NCBI GenBank assembly: GCA_965219705.1 | Contig: OZ244789.1 | Coordinates: forward strand, 744,001 to 808,000 | Reading direction: 5' to 3' | DNA: 64,000 bases | DNA from: JAJECS01 sp965219705 | Lineage (GTDB): Bacteria; Chloroflexota; UBA11872 | Part shown: positions 43,512 through 52,363 of the stretch, one piece after another | Position numbering within the stretch: the stretch's first letter is position 1 | How the letters are laid out: every line of letters starts with the position of its first letter | Notes under the pieces: generated by a model | What the model saw: only the letters and a program-made list of their open reading frames with translations | Told to the model about the DNA's origin: nothing | Database searches by the model: none | Program-made: the position numbers and the translations under genes

Positions 43512-44666
43512 CTACGCGGCCCAACTCGCAACGAATTCGTCCAGCGTCACCGGTTGCGGGGGATCGGCGTGGAGGCGTTGGGCCAGCCAGTCGAAGCGGC
43601 GCCAGAGTTCGTCGGCCTCGGCGTCGCTGAACCGGTCGCCGAAGGCCGGTCCCCAGCCCAGCGTGAGCGGGTGGAGGTGTGTGGCCTGGCGCTGCACGTC
43701 CTCCGGCAGGTCGTCGAAGCCCGGCTGCTTGAGCAGATGGATATGCCGCGCGGCTTCGCCCAGGCAAGCCGTGAGGGCCAGCTTGGCGGCGGGGCCGGCG
43801 CCGCGGTGCAACTGCTCGAGCGCCACGTGAAACGCCGCCGCGTCACCGTCCAGCACGCCGCGCAGCGCCTGCTCGGTGAGGTCCCGCTGATCCGCCGCGA
43901 GGCGCGCCCAGGACTCGAACGCGGCGGCGGCCGGCGGCGAGAGGTTCCGCGTGAAGCCTGTATCGCGCGGGTTGGCATGCACGGAGATGCCGCCGTGCAC
44001 CGTGCGACGCAGCTTCGGGCTGTAGTTGCTGCCCCAGTGCAACATGCTGTGGTGGTAGATCAGGCCGTCGCCGGCCTTCAACTCCACGCGCATGCCGCCC
44101 GGTAGCGGGGACCGCGGATCGTCCGCCAGTTGCCGATCCTCCTCCGGCGTGTTCGGACGGCGGTGGCTGCCCGGCACGACCCAGAGCACGTCGTCGTCGT
44201 AGAGCGGCAGGTTCCACTGCAGGTAGCGCGGGCCGGTTTCCGCCAGTTCCTCCTGCAGCAGCCACAGCGGGGCCATGTCGTCAGAGCCGATGTCGCGGTG
44301 CCACTTGGCGGGGCCGTGGTCGACCCGCGGGTTGCACATCATCATCATTTCCATGGGCACCGCCTCGGGCTGGCTCAGCAGCTCGCGGCTGACGCCCATG
44401 ATTGGCTCGCTGAGCCACAGCTCGACCGCCCGCGCCGTTTCTTGATCCACCAATCGCTCGAAGGCCGGCACGCGCGGCTGCGGATGTTTCTCCCACATGC
44501 CGCCGGGCGGATCGTCGGGCCCGGCCTCGCGGCGCCAGATGTCGCGCTGCCGCTCCAGCAGCCCCTCGCAGGCGGTGCGCACGGCGTCGATCTCGTCGGC
44601 CGGGATGACGTTGCGCAGGATGAGGTAGCCGTCCCGCCTGAGGAGAGAGCGGTTCAGGCTGGGCAT
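43512..44666 (-). CDS. Phytanoyl-CoA dioxygenase (PhyH)-family protein, copy 2
   Basis: 384 residues, nearly identical in layout to copy 1. It has the same HRD iron motif (KWHRDIGSDD), the same YDDDVLWVVPGSHRRPNTP stretch and the same HSMLHWGSNYSPKLRR. Differences cluster around EIDAVRTACEGLLERQRDIW and DDMAPLWLL. This one and copy 1 look more alike than either is to copy 3, so this pair is probably the most recent duplication. Flanking non-coding DNA is duplicated as well. Function as for copy 1, with possible substrate divergence. Confidence 0.88.
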   Translation of the reverse strand: MPSLNRSLLRRDGYLILRNVIPADEIDAVRTACEGLLERQRDIWRREAGPDDPPGGMWEKHPQPRVPAFERLVDQETARAVELWLSEPIMGVSRELLSQPEAVPMEMMMMCNPRVDHGPAKWHRDIGSDDMAPLWLLQEELAETGPRYLQWNLPLYDDDVLWVVPGSHRRPNTPEEDRQLADDPRSPLPGGMRVELKAGDGLIYHHSMLHWGSNYSPKLRRTVHGGISVHANPRDTGFTRNLSPPAAAAFESWARLAADQRDLTEQALRGVLDGDAAAFHVALEQLHRGAGPAAKLALTACLGEAARHIHLLKQPGFDDLPEDVQRQATHLHPLTLGWGPAFGDRFSDAEADELWRRFDWLAQRLHADPPQPVTLDEFVASWAA

Positions 44667-44750
44667 GTGGTCTCCGATGCTGCCGTGGGAACTACGGGTC
44701 TAGCCTGGATGTGTAGCTCACGCGGGATTCTTGCATGACGTGCCGCCCTT

Positions 44751-44772
44751 CCCAGGCTGCACGCAGCCTGGG
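44751..44772. repeat. 3' hairpin downstream of PhyH copy 3
   Basis: CCCAGGCTGC-AC-GCAGCCTGGG, a perfect 10-bp stem 70 nt past the stop of the gene at 44842-46053. Compared with the copy at 46133, both sides of one base pair have changed (C:G to G:C), which preserves pairing. Confidence 0.7.
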
Positions 44773-44841
44773 CCACTGGGTAAATGAACTCAAGCCGCCG
44801 CCCGTTGGCAGCCACCGGCCAACATGCGGGGAATGCCAGGC

Positions 44842-46053
44842 CTACCCGGCCCAGCTCCCAACGAATTCGTCCAGCGTCACCGGCTCCGGCAAGTCGTTCT
44901 GGTAGTACCTGTTGGGGCTGCCTTGCAGGCCGGTCACCGGCTGGATCGTGTCGGCGAGCAAGCGCGACTCCAGCCAGTCGAAGCGGCGCCACAGCTCGTC
45001 GGCTTCGGCATCGGTGAATCGCCGCGCGAACGACGGCCCCCAGTTGAGCATGAACGGCTGGGTGTACGTCGCGTAGAGCCTCAATAGCGGCGACAGCTCA
45101 TCGAAGTCCGGCTGCTTGAGCTGGTGGATGTGCTGCGCGGCCTTGCAGAGGAAGACCGTGAGGACCAGCTTGGCGGCGGGTCCGGCGCCGGGCAGGAGCG
45201 ACTCGAGCGCGCCATGAAACGTGGGCGCGTCGCGGCCGAGCGCCGCGCGCAGCGCCCGCTCGGTGAGATCCCGCTGGTCCGCCGCGCGGCGCGACCAGGA
45301 CTCGAACGCGGCGCGGGCCGGCGGCGAGAGATGGCGCGCGAAGCCGATATCCCGCGGGTGGGCCTGCACCGCGTGCCCGCCGTGAAGCGTGCGCCGGAGC
45401 TTGGGGGCATAGTTGCTGCCCCAATGCAGCATGCAGTTGTTATAGATCACGCCGTCGCCGGCCTTCAGGTCCACGGGCACGCCGCCGGGCAATGACGCTC
45501 GCGGGTCTTCCTCGAGCTGCCGCTCTTCCTCCGGCGTGTTGAGCCGACGATGGCTGCCGGGAACGACCCACAGCACGTCGTCGTCATAGAGCGGAATGTT
45601 CCACTGCAAGTACCGCGGACCGGTTTCAAGAATTTCGGCTTGCAGGAGCCGCAGCGGCGCCATGTCGATGGGGTGGATATCCCGGTGCCACTTGGCGGGG
45701 CCGTGGTCGGTCCGCGGATTGCACATCATCGACATGAGCATTGGCGACGCCTCCGGCAGGCACAGCAACTCACGGCAGACGTCCAGCACCGGCTCGCCTA
45801 GCCAGAGCTCGACCGCCCGCGCCGTCTCGGCGTCAACCAGGCGCTCCATGTCCGAAACCCGCGGCTGCGGCGCCGTCTCCCATACTCCGCCGGGAGGATC
45901 GTCGGGCCCAGCCTCGCGGCGCCAGATCTCCCGCTGCCGGTCGAGGATCGTCTCGGAGGCCTCCCGCATGGCGTCGAGCTCTTCGGCCGGAATGACGTTG
46001 CGCAGGATGAGGTAGCCGTCCCGCCTGAGAAGGGAGCGGTTCAGACTGGGCAT
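44842..46053 (-). CDS. Phytanoyl-CoA dioxygenase (PhyH)-family protein, copy 3
   Basis: 403 residues. It shares the N-terminus, the HRD motif (KWHRDIHPIDM) and the distal histidine (NCMLHWGSNYAPKLRR) with copies 1 and 2. It carries an insertion of about 19 residues near the C-terminus (VTGLQGSPNRYYQNDLPEP) just before the common VTLDEFVGSWAG end. It is the most divergent of the three. GGAG precedes the ATG, and the 5' flank is similar to that of copy 1 (TAGTGCGTC...GGAG). Substrate unknown. Confidence 0.88.
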   Translation of the reverse strand: MPSLNRSLLRRDGYLILRNVIPAEELDAMREASETILDRQREIWRREAGPDDPPGGVWETAPQPRVSDMERLVDAETARAVELWLGEPVLDVCRELLCLPEASPMLMSMMCNPRTDHGPAKWHRDIHPIDMAPLRLLQAEILETGPRYLQWNIPLYDDDVLWVVPGSHRRLNTPEEERQLEEDPRASLPGGVPVDLKAGDGVIYNNCMLHWGSNYAPKLRRTLHGGHAVQAHPRDIGFARHLSPPARAAFESWSRRAADQRDLTERALRAALGRDAPTFHGALESLLPGAGPAAKLVLTVFLCKAAQHIHQLKQPDFDELSPLLRLYATYTQPFMLNWGPSFARRFTDAEADELWRRFDWLESRLLADTIQPVTGLQGSPNRYYQNDLPEPVTLDEFVGSWAG

Positions 46054-46132
46054 GGGGTCTCCGGTGCTGGGTGACGCACTAGGCGTGGGTTCGCGGTGCG
46101 CGGCTCACGCGAGATCGTTTCAAGACACGTTT

Positions 46133-46154
46133 CCCACGCTGCACGCAGCGTGGG
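46133..46154. repeat. 3' hairpin downstream of the fourth dioxygenase gene
   Basis: CCCACGCTGC-AC-GCAGCGTGGG, a perfect 10-bp stem 20 nt past the stop of the gene at 46174-47085, followed by CCACCG as in the other copies. Confidence 0.7.
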
Positions 46155-46173
46155 CCACCGAACTTAACGCGCA

Positions 46174-47085
46174 TCAATCGCCGTCGAGGCCGATGTATTT
46201 CATCACCTGGTCCACCCACACCTGGTCGTAGCCCTTGCCCTCCCAGAGGCGGATCAGCGGCGCGTCGGCGTCGGTGGGATGCACGCCGGCGGAGTCGTGG
46301 TCCAGCACGCCCAGGAGCTGCCGCCGCACGGGGTCGGCGCGCGCGATGAGCTCCGGTGAACTGGATACGCGGTCACCCAGCCGCATCCAGATCGGCGAGT
46401 AGACGTAGAAGAGGTTCTTGCGCCGCACGTTCGACGTGTTGCGCGAGACCGAATGCCAGAGCGCGTTGTGAAACAGCATCGCGTCACCGGCACGCAGCTG
46501 CAGCTGCACGGCGCCCGGCACCCCGGCGTCGATCTCGTCGACCTCCTGGAAGCGGCTGGGCGAGGCGAGGGCGTCCGCGTTGGCGATGTCACGGGGAAAG
46601 TTGCCGCGGTGGCTGCCGGGAATGAGCAGGAAGTTGCCCATGTCGGGCGCGTCCAGGTCGGTGAGGAACCAGCCGATCTTGAGGTGCAGCAGCGGCGTGA
46701 GCCCGCCGGCGCTTGGAAACGGGTAGGGCTTGGGACCGTCGTAGTGCCAGCGGCTGCCCGGATGGGGCGTGGGCGGACGCACCATCACCTGCGACGCGAG
46801 CAGCTGGATCGTCGCGCCCATCAGGTCCATCACGATGCCCAGGTGATTCGGATGATCGATGAGATCAAGGAAGGCGTCGTCCTCCTCGATCACGTTGAGG
46901 GTGCTCAGCCACTCGTCGGACGAACGGCCGCCTCGCTGCGAAGCCTCGTCGAGGCGGTCCACGGCGTCGCTGAGGCGCTCGATTTCGTCGGGCGACAGCA
47001 CGCCAGGGAGCACGAGATAGCCCTGTGTGTCCCAGTGCTCGCGCTGTTCGGGCGTAATCCGCGTGAGGGTCTTGACGTCGATCAC
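46174..47085 (-). CDS. Phytanoyl-CoA dioxygenase-family protein, distinct subgroup
   Basis: About 303 residues. The HxD motif is HYD (SRWHYDGPKPYPF), and the distal site is LFHNALWHSVSRNTSNVRRK. FLLIPGSHRGNFPRD matches the PhyH turn. It belongs to the same superfamily as the three upstream paralogues but not to their subgroup. GTG 47085 is chosen because GGGGAGG lies about 8 nt upstream and the protein then begins IDVKTLTRITPEQREHWDTQ, a typical PhyH start; the longer frame has no ribosome-binding site. It is first in the row of four dioxygenase genes on this strand. Confidence 0.87.
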   Translation of the reverse strand: MIDVKTLTRITPEQREHWDTQGYLVLPGVLSPDEIERLSDAVDRLDEASQRGGRSSDEWLSTLNVIEEDDAFLDLIDHPNHLGIVMDLMGATIQLLASQVMVRPPTPHPGSRWHYDGPKPYPFPSAGGLTPLLHLKIGWFLTDLDAPDMGNFLLIPGSHRGNFPRDIANADALASPSRFQEVDEIDAGVPGAVQLQLRAGDAMLFHNALWHSVSRNTSNVRRKNLFYVYSPIWMRLGDRVSSSPELIARADPVRRQLLGVLDHDSAGVHPTDADAPLIRLWEGKGYDQVWVDQVMKYIGLDGD

Positions 47086-47247
47086 AGGCGCACCTCCCCA
47101 AGTGGTGACATGCGGCGTCCGAGCCTCGGCCAGCGCCAGCGTAGCTCGGCCACGGGTAGGGACTATTGCTTCGGAGTCGAAGTTAAACCCCGAACACGTA
47201 TAAAAACCCCCGGCCAAAGGTCGCCTCGCGGCCCGTCGCGGGGTGCG

Positions 47248-48009
47248 CTACCAGTTGCCGTTGACCACCCAGCCGCCGTCGGCGAAGAGGCAGTGGCCGG
47301 TGACGAAGCTCGACTCGTCCGAGGCCAGGAAGACCGCGGCGGCGGCGATTTCGTCGGGGGTGCCGAGGCGTCCGGCCGGGACGCGGAGCAGCAGCGGGGC
47401 GATGGCCTCGTCGCCCTCCTCGCGGGCGCCGCGAAACAGGGGGGTATCCGTGTATCCGGGGCCGATGGAATTGGCCCGCACGTCATGCTCCGCCAGCTCG
47501 ACGGCCATGACCTGCGTGGCCATGATGACCGCCGCCTTCGAGGTGCAGTAGGCCAGGCGCTCGCGGACGGCGCGGGCGCCGTAGATGGAGGCGATGTTGA
47601 TGATGGAGCCGGCGCCGTTGGTCACCATGCGGCGGGCGGCCGCCTGCGCGCCGAAGACGACGGCGTCGAGATTGAGGTCCATCAAGCGGCGCCAGTCCTC
47701 ACGCGTGTGGTCGAGCAGCGTGGCCCCGATAGAGACCCCGGCGCTGCCGACCCAGACGGTGAGTCCGCCGAGATCGTCGACGACGCCGTCGACGAAGCGA
47801 TCGAGGTCCGCCTGCTCGGTCACGTCGATCCGCATGTCCAGCGCGCGCCGGCCGAGCGCGCGCACCTCGGCGGCCACCTGCGCGGCCCGCTCAGGATCGA
47901 TATCCCCGACCGCGACGTCGGCGCCCTCACGCGCGAATGCGAGCGCGCAGGCGCGTCCAATGCCGGAGCCGCCACCGGTGATGGCCGCGATCTTGCCCTC
48001 CAGCCGCAT
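47248..48009 (-). CDS. Short-chain dehydrogenase/reductase
   Basis: 253 residues of the classical SDR family. It has the cofactor loop TGGGSGIGRA, an acidic residue after strand 2 (VGDIDPE) suggesting NAD preference, and the active-site serine region IINIASIYGA with YCTSK (YxxxK). The usual NNAG is GSAG here. The C-terminal end GHCLFADGGWVVNGNW is typical. The substrate is unknown; it lies upstream of the dioxygenase genes on the same strand and might act on their products. AAGGGGG precedes the ATG. Confidence 0.9.
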   Translation of the reverse strand: MRLEGKIAAITGGGSGIGRACALAFAREGADVAVGDIDPERAAQVAAEVRALGRRALDMRIDVTEQADLDRFVDGVVDDLGGLTVWVGSAGVSIGATLLDHTREDWRRLMDLNLDAVVFGAQAAARRMVTNGAGSIINIASIYGARAVRERLAYCTSKAAVIMATQVMAVELAEHDVRANSIGPGYTDTPLFRGAREEGDEAIAPLLLRVPAGRLGTPDEIAAAAVFLASDESSFVTGHCLFADGGWVVNGNW

Positions 48010-48161
48010 GTTCTGCCCCCTTCACCGTCGGAATGCACGGACTAGCTGCCGCATTGTCGCGAGAATTCCCGGCCCGCGGGGATTGCCGGGCGAACCTGTA
48101 TCGAACGGCCTGCTGAATCCGTGCGAAACTAGCCACCCGCACAGTCCTTGAGCATGGTGCG

Positions 48162-49100
48162 ATGCGCCCAGTGATGAGGGAAGGCGTCTACTCCGGCCCG
48201 CGGCCGGGGCTGCACTACTTCCGGTCCGGTCTCCAGGTGCTGCGGTCGAGCCCGCGGCTCTACGTGCAGCTCGTGGTGCTGTTTGCCGCCCCGGCGGTCG
48301 GCGCCGCGCTGCTGAGCGTGTCGACGGCGGGCAACGACCTCAGCCGAGCGGCTGGAGCCGTGGTGCTGGACTTCTTTCCGGCCCAGGTGGCGCCGGCGGT
48401 GATGATGGTGGCCGTGGCGGCGGGATTCGCCGGACGCACGCTGGGCGTGGGAGATTCGTTGCGGCAGGGCCTGCCGTGGCTGCCGCGGTACATCTGGACG
48501 AACCTGCACACCTCGGTGGTGTTCTGGGTGCCGGTAGGCACGCTGGTTGCGCTCTATCAACGCCGGATCGGTGGGTTGCCGGACGACGGCGCTCTGGGCA
48601 CGGCCATCTCGGTGGCGCTGATCATCGCGATGATCGCCCTGGGGCTCTACATCCAGACCCGCACGCTGCTGGCGTCGTTCCTGGCTGTTCACGAGAACCA
48701 GCCGGGGACGCTGGCGGCCCTGAACTCCTGGCGGATAGGCGGCAAGCACACCGGCCGCATCCTCGGCACCTTCGTGGTGGCGGGCTTGCCGGTGGCGTTG
48801 CCGCTGTTTCTGCTGGTTTCGGGGCTGCTGATCGCCTTGCAAGGCATGCCCGAGGCGCAGGCCGTGCTGCTGGCCATGTTGCCGTCGCTCGCCTGGGCGG
48901 CGATCCAGATCGTGCGCCCGGTTATGGTGCCGGCGGTCTACAGCCTGTATCGCGACCTCTGGGACGACGAGGTCGCGCGGAGGAGGCGCGAGGGTGAGCC
49001 GCGCAACCCGGCCTTCGTGGCGCCGTTGCTGGCGGTGTCGGCCTGGCTGCCGCGGGCCGTGGGGAGTTTGGTCGGACGGCGGCTTTACGGGAGCCTCTAG
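48162..49100 (+). CDS. Multi-pass membrane protein of unknown function
   Basis: 312 residues with about five or six hydrophobic segments (LYVQLVVLFAAPAVGAALLS, ISVALIIAMIALGLYIQTR, FVVAGLPVALPLFLLVSG). The layout resembles small integral membrane proteins of the glycerophosphodiester phosphodiesterase membrane-domain type, but I cannot assign a family. A conserved-looking motif NSWRIGGKHTGRILGTF lies before the last helices. It is divergent from the SDR gene and followed after 95 nt by a DapA-family gene with its own ribosome-binding site. Confidence 0.65.
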   Translation: MRPVMREGVYSGPRPGLHYFRSGLQVLRSSPRLYVQLVVLFAAPAVGAALLSVSTAGNDLSRAAGAVVLDFFPAQVAPAVMMVAVAAGFAGRTLGVGDSLRQGLPWLPRYIWTNLHTSVVFWVPVGTLVALYQRRIGGLPDDGALGTAISVALIIAMIALGLYIQTRTLLASFLAVHENQPGTLAALNSWRIGGKHTGRILGTFVVAGLPVALPLFLLVSGLLIALQGMPEAQAVLLAMLPSLAWAAIQIVRPVMVPAVYSLYRDLWDDEVARRRREGEPRNPAFVAPLLAVSAWLPRAVGSLVGRRLYGSL

Positions 49101-49195
49101 CGCTCGGCTGAGACTCAGGCGCTATCCTGAGCGCGCGCTCGAATCAATGCGCGGTCGGTACCGGCCGCCAACGCAGCATTCCCGGAGGATGTCCT

Positions 49196-50164
49196 ATGCC
49201 CCCCAGCAGTGACCGCGCCTTGCGCGAGTTGCGCGGTCCCGCCGCCTTGGTGATGGCGCCGTTTGACGACGACCTGCGGCTCGACCTGGACGCCCTGCGC
49301 TCGAACATCCAGTTCATGCTGGACGCGGGGTTGGAGACCGGGAAGGGATTCATTATCTCGCCCTGCGGCAGCGGCGAGTACCTCAGCCTTTCGCCGTCCG
49401 AGCATCGCGACATGGTGGCGGTGTCGGTCGAAGCCGCGGCGGGCCGGATACCGGTGGTTGCGGGCGCGGCGAGCCTGAACCTGGACGAGGTGATCGCCCT
49501 TTCGCAGGGCGCGGTGGACGCCGGCGCGGAGTACGTGATGATCTCCCCGCCCTGCTACTACCCGATCAGCCAGGAGGGCATGTTCGAGTGGTACCGGATC
49601 CTCACCGAGTCGCTGGACGCCGGGATCATGATCTACGACCAGTCCTGGCGGCAGGACATCGGCACGTCGCTGGGCGTGGAGCTCATCGGGCAACTGGCGG
49701 AGTTGCCGGGCATCGTGTCGCTCAAGTACGGCGCGCCGAACATCATCGAGCCGATGGTCGAGGCGCTGGATCGGTTTGCCGGCCGCTTCGCCTTCATCGA
49801 CAACTCGCTGGGCTACACCTCAACGCTGGCCTACATGCACGGCGCCACCGGGTTCATTTCCGGTCCGTCGACCTGGTGGCCGGAGTTCGAGCTGGAGTTC
49901 TTCCGGCTGCTGGAGGCAGGAGATTTTGCCGGCGCGGACCGCTGGCACGCGGGCATCGGGCCGTACATGTGGCTGCACCAGAGCGAGGGCGGCCCGGGCT
50001 GGCGGGGCCTGCAGGACGCGGCCATCATCAAGGCGGCGCAGGATTTCGTGGGGCTCCACGGCGGACCGTCGCGACCGCCCTTCCGCGGCGTCAACGACGA
50101 GGAACGGCTCGTGATCAATGCGGTCCTGGAAGACCTGGGCGTGCGGCAGGCGGTGCCGGCCTAG
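49196..50164 (+). CDS. Dihydrodipicolinate synthase/N-acetylneuraminate lyase-family aldolase
   Basis: 322 residues with the DapA/NAL TIM barrel. The Schiff-base lysine is K177 (IVSLKYGAPN), the tyrosine relay is in MIYDQS (Y147), and the early GSGEYLSLSPSEHRDMV is the family's signature region. Substrate motifs do not match DapA proper (GTTGE is replaced by CGSGE), so a sugar acid or keto-acid lyase or dehydratase role is more likely than lysine synthesis. GGAGGA upstream of ATG 49196 fixes the start. Confidence 0.88.
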   Translation: MPPSSDRALRELRGPAALVMAPFDDDLRLDLDALRSNIQFMLDAGLETGKGFIISPCGSGEYLSLSPSEHRDMVAVSVEAAAGRIPVVAGAASLNLDEVIALSQGAVDAGAEYVMISPPCYYPISQEGMFEWYRILTESLDAGIMIYDQSWRQDIGTSLGVELIGQLAELPGIVSLKYGAPNIIEPMVEALDRFAGRFAFIDNSLGYTSTLAYMHGATGFISGPSTWWPEFELEFFRLLEAGDFAGADRWHAGIGPYMWLHQSEGGPGWRGLQDAAIIKAAQDFVGLHGGPSRPPFRGVNDEERLVINAVLEDLGVRQAVPA

Positions 50165-50180
50165 CGGCTGCCCCGGTAGC

Positions 50181-50951
50181 TCAGCCTTGCTGTGAGGCGA
50201 CGCGCACGTCTTCGGTGGTGTCGCGCAAGACGGTGGGCCGGATGGCGATCTCCTCGATGAGCGTGCGCGGCGGCATGGCGGCGCAGAAGACGATCGCGTC
50301 CGCGACATCGTCGGCGCCGATCATGGTCGCGCGGTCCTCAGCCGTCGGCGGACGCGGGCGCTGCCCGAGCAGCGGCGTATCGACCTCGCCGGGCAGGATC
50401 GTGCAAGCGCGGATGCCCCGGTTCCGAAATTCCGCGTTCACGCTTCCCATGAGATTGAGCAGCGCCGCCTTGGACGCCGCATAGGCCGCCCCGCCCAGCG
50501 GCCCGGGACTGTAGACGGCGAACGACGACACGCTGACGATCGTGCCGCCGCCACGCTCCACCATGCCCGGGATTAGCCCACGGCAGAGGATCGCCGGGGC
50601 GGTGACGTTGATGCGGAAGAGGTGGTCGAGCGCGGCGTCGGCCTCTATCGAGCTGCGATGGGGCGAATTCGCGCCGGCGTTGTTGACGAGCACATCGACG
50701 CGGTCCAGCGTCTCCGCCGCCCAGCGCGCGAGGTCCTCAACCTGAGACGCGTGCATGAAATCCGCGACGTAGGTGGGAACGTCGACGCCTCCCGCGTCTT
50801 CGACGGCGGCGACAGTGCAGGCCAGACGGTCGGGAGTGCGGCTGGTGAGCGCTACCCGCGCGCCGGCCCGTGTGAGCGCAAGGGCGGCGGCCGCCCCAAT
50901 GCCGCCTCCGGCTCCGGTGACCAGCGCAACCTGACCGTTCAACCGTCCCAT
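50181..50951 (-). CDS. Short-chain dehydrogenase/reductase
   Basis: About 256 residues: TGAGGGIGAAAALAL cofactor loop, NNAG (VLVNNAGANSP), active-site serine in VSVSSFAVYS and YAASKAALL (YxxxK), then a PGEVDTPLLGQRP tail. An R at TSRTPDR after strand 2 suggests NADP. The start is ATG 50951 with GGAGG upstream. The gene is convergent with the DapA-family aldolase (16 nt between stops) and downstream of the D-amino-acid lyase-like gene on its own strand, which may be co-transcribed. Confidence 0.9.
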   Translation of the reverse strand: MGRLNGQVALVTGAGGGIGAAAALALTRAGARVALTSRTPDRLACTVAAVEDAGGVDVPTYVADFMHASQVEDLARWAAETLDRVDVLVNNAGANSPHRSSIEADAALDHLFRINVTAPAILCRGLIPGMVERGGGTIVSVSSFAVYSPGPLGGAAYAASKAALLNLMGSVNAEFRNRGIRACTILPGEVDTPLLGQRPRPPTAEDRATMIGADDVADAIVFCAAMPPRTLIEEIAIRPTVLRDTTEDVRVASQQG

Positions 50952-50992
50952 GCGTCCCTCCGCCGTGGCGCGTCCGAGGTGTCTGCGGGCCG

Positions 50993-52144
50993 CTACTGGC
51001 TGCGGCCGCGCGCGGTGACGTGCCAAACGGCCTCAACGATACCGTCCCGCGCGGCAAACGCATGATCGTAGAGGTTGACGCAGGGACAGATGTGATTGGG
51101 GATGACGCGCAGCGTTTGGCCGATGGCGAAGACGCTGGCATCCGGCACGGCGATCACCCCGTGCTCGTCGGACACGCTGGTGACGACGGCTTCCGGATGG
51201 CCCACCACGATGCCGTGGCCCGTGTTCGCGAGCACGCCGGGGCCCCGCCGGTCGGACGTAAGCGCTTTGGCGCCGGCGTCGATGACGGCGCGGTCGGGGG
51301 CCGGAAGGTTGACCACCGTCGCAAGAACGCTCGCCGCGCACCAATCCGTATTCCCCAGGAGATGCGCATGCGACGCGTCGTTGAAGACGGCGGTACCGGG
51401 ACGCAATTCGTCAATCGGCGCATGGAACGACTCAAGCAGAAATGACGGCGAGGAACCCATGCTCACCTCGCACGGCGTCTCTGTGGCGTCCTGGATCGCC
51501 GCGGCGACGCTCGTCATCAGCTGCTGGGCCTCCGCGGCGGCGGCGTGGACCCCAGCCGGATCGGCTGCCTGATAGTCGTGGCCTTCGTGGGTGTAGATGC
51601 CGCGCAGGTTCAGGCCGTCGGTGCGCTGGGTCTGATGCGCCAGTTCAACGGCGGCCGCGGCGGTCGCCACGCCGGTGCGACGCTGGCCGGTATCGATCTC
51701 GATGGCCACGTCGATGGTCGCATTGGCCGCCGCGAAAGCCGCGCCAAGCGCCCGCACGTGCTCGGGATGATCGACGCCGATGGCGAGGCGGGTACGGGCC
51801 GCGAGCTCCACGAGGCGCCTGAGGCGGGCCGGCCCGACGACCTGGTTGGCGATGAAGATGTCGTCAAAGCCGGCGTCGGCAAAGGCCTCGGCCTCGCCGA
51901 CCTTGGCGCAGCAGATGCCCTCGGCGCCCGCGCGACGCAGACGCGCGGCAACCTCCGCCATGCGGTGGGTCTTGACGTGCGGGCGCAGTCTGGCGCCCGC
52001 CTTGCGCGCGCTGTCGATGAGGCGGGCGATGTTGGCGTCGAGCACCGCCAAGTCGATCACCAGCGCTGGGGTTTCGAGCTCCACCACAGCGCGCCCGATG
52101 GCGGCGGAAGGCTCCCGGCTCGAGAGCACGAGGTCGGACGTCAT
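50993..52144 (-). CDS. D-threonine aldolase / D-serine dehydratase-like PLP enzyme
   Basis: About 383 residues with an alanine-racemase-type barrel. The PLP lysine is K58 (RPHVKTHRMAEVA). A C-terminal beta domain carries PNHICPCVNLYD, the histidine/cysteine metal site found in metal-activated D-threonine aldolases and DSD1-type D-serine dehydratases. IYTHEGHDYQ is also characteristic. The reaction is probably cleavage or dehydration of a beta-hydroxy-D-amino acid, yielding glycine plus aldehyde, or a keto acid. Start ATG 52144; longer frames include a repeat remnant. It faces away from the methylmalonate-semialdehyde dehydrogenase gene. Confidence 0.87.
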   Translation of the reverse strand: MTSDLVLSSREPSAAIGRAVVELETPALVIDLAVLDANIARLIDSARKAGARLRPHVKTHRMAEVAARLRRAGAEGICCAKVGEAEAFADAGFDDIFIANQVVGPARLRRLVELAARTRLAIGVDHPEHVRALGAAFAAANATIDVAIEIDTGQRRTGVATAAAAVELAHQTQRTDGLNLRGIYTHEGHDYQAADPAGVHAAAAEAQQLMTSVAAAIQDATETPCEVSMGSSPSFLLESFHAPIDELRPGTAVFNDASHAHLLGNTDWCAASVLATVVNLPAPDRAVIDAGAKALTSDRRGPGVLANTGHGIVVGHPEAVVTSVSDEHGVIAVPDASVFAIGQTLRVIPNHICPCVNLYDHAFAARDGIVEAVWHVTARGRSQ

Positions 52145-52205
52145 GCGAGTACGGCGCGGTCCTGCGCTGCGGTCAGTGTACGGCCTAGAGCGACTCGGCG
52201 GCAGG

Positions 52206-52232
52206 GGTTGGGCGCTCACTTGGGGCGCCCCT
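52206..52232. repeat. Degenerate GTAGGGGCGC-type palindrome
   Basis: On the minus strand this reads GTAGGGGCGCCCC...GCGCCCAAC, a worn copy of the element family represented at 1395-1458. It lies in the divergent gap between the D-threonine aldolase-like gene and mmsA. The rest of this 219-nt gap holds the mmsA ribosome-binding site and nothing else I can name. Confidence 0.45.
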
Positions 52233-52363
52233 ACAAAGACTCTCCGCGGTGACACGGCGGTGTTGGGCTGGGCGGCGGATGTCGTACCGTTCCATAGGCA
52301 GATCACGAATCGCGCGGACATCACAGCCTATGAACATCACAAGTGGCCGGAGGGTAAACCGCC

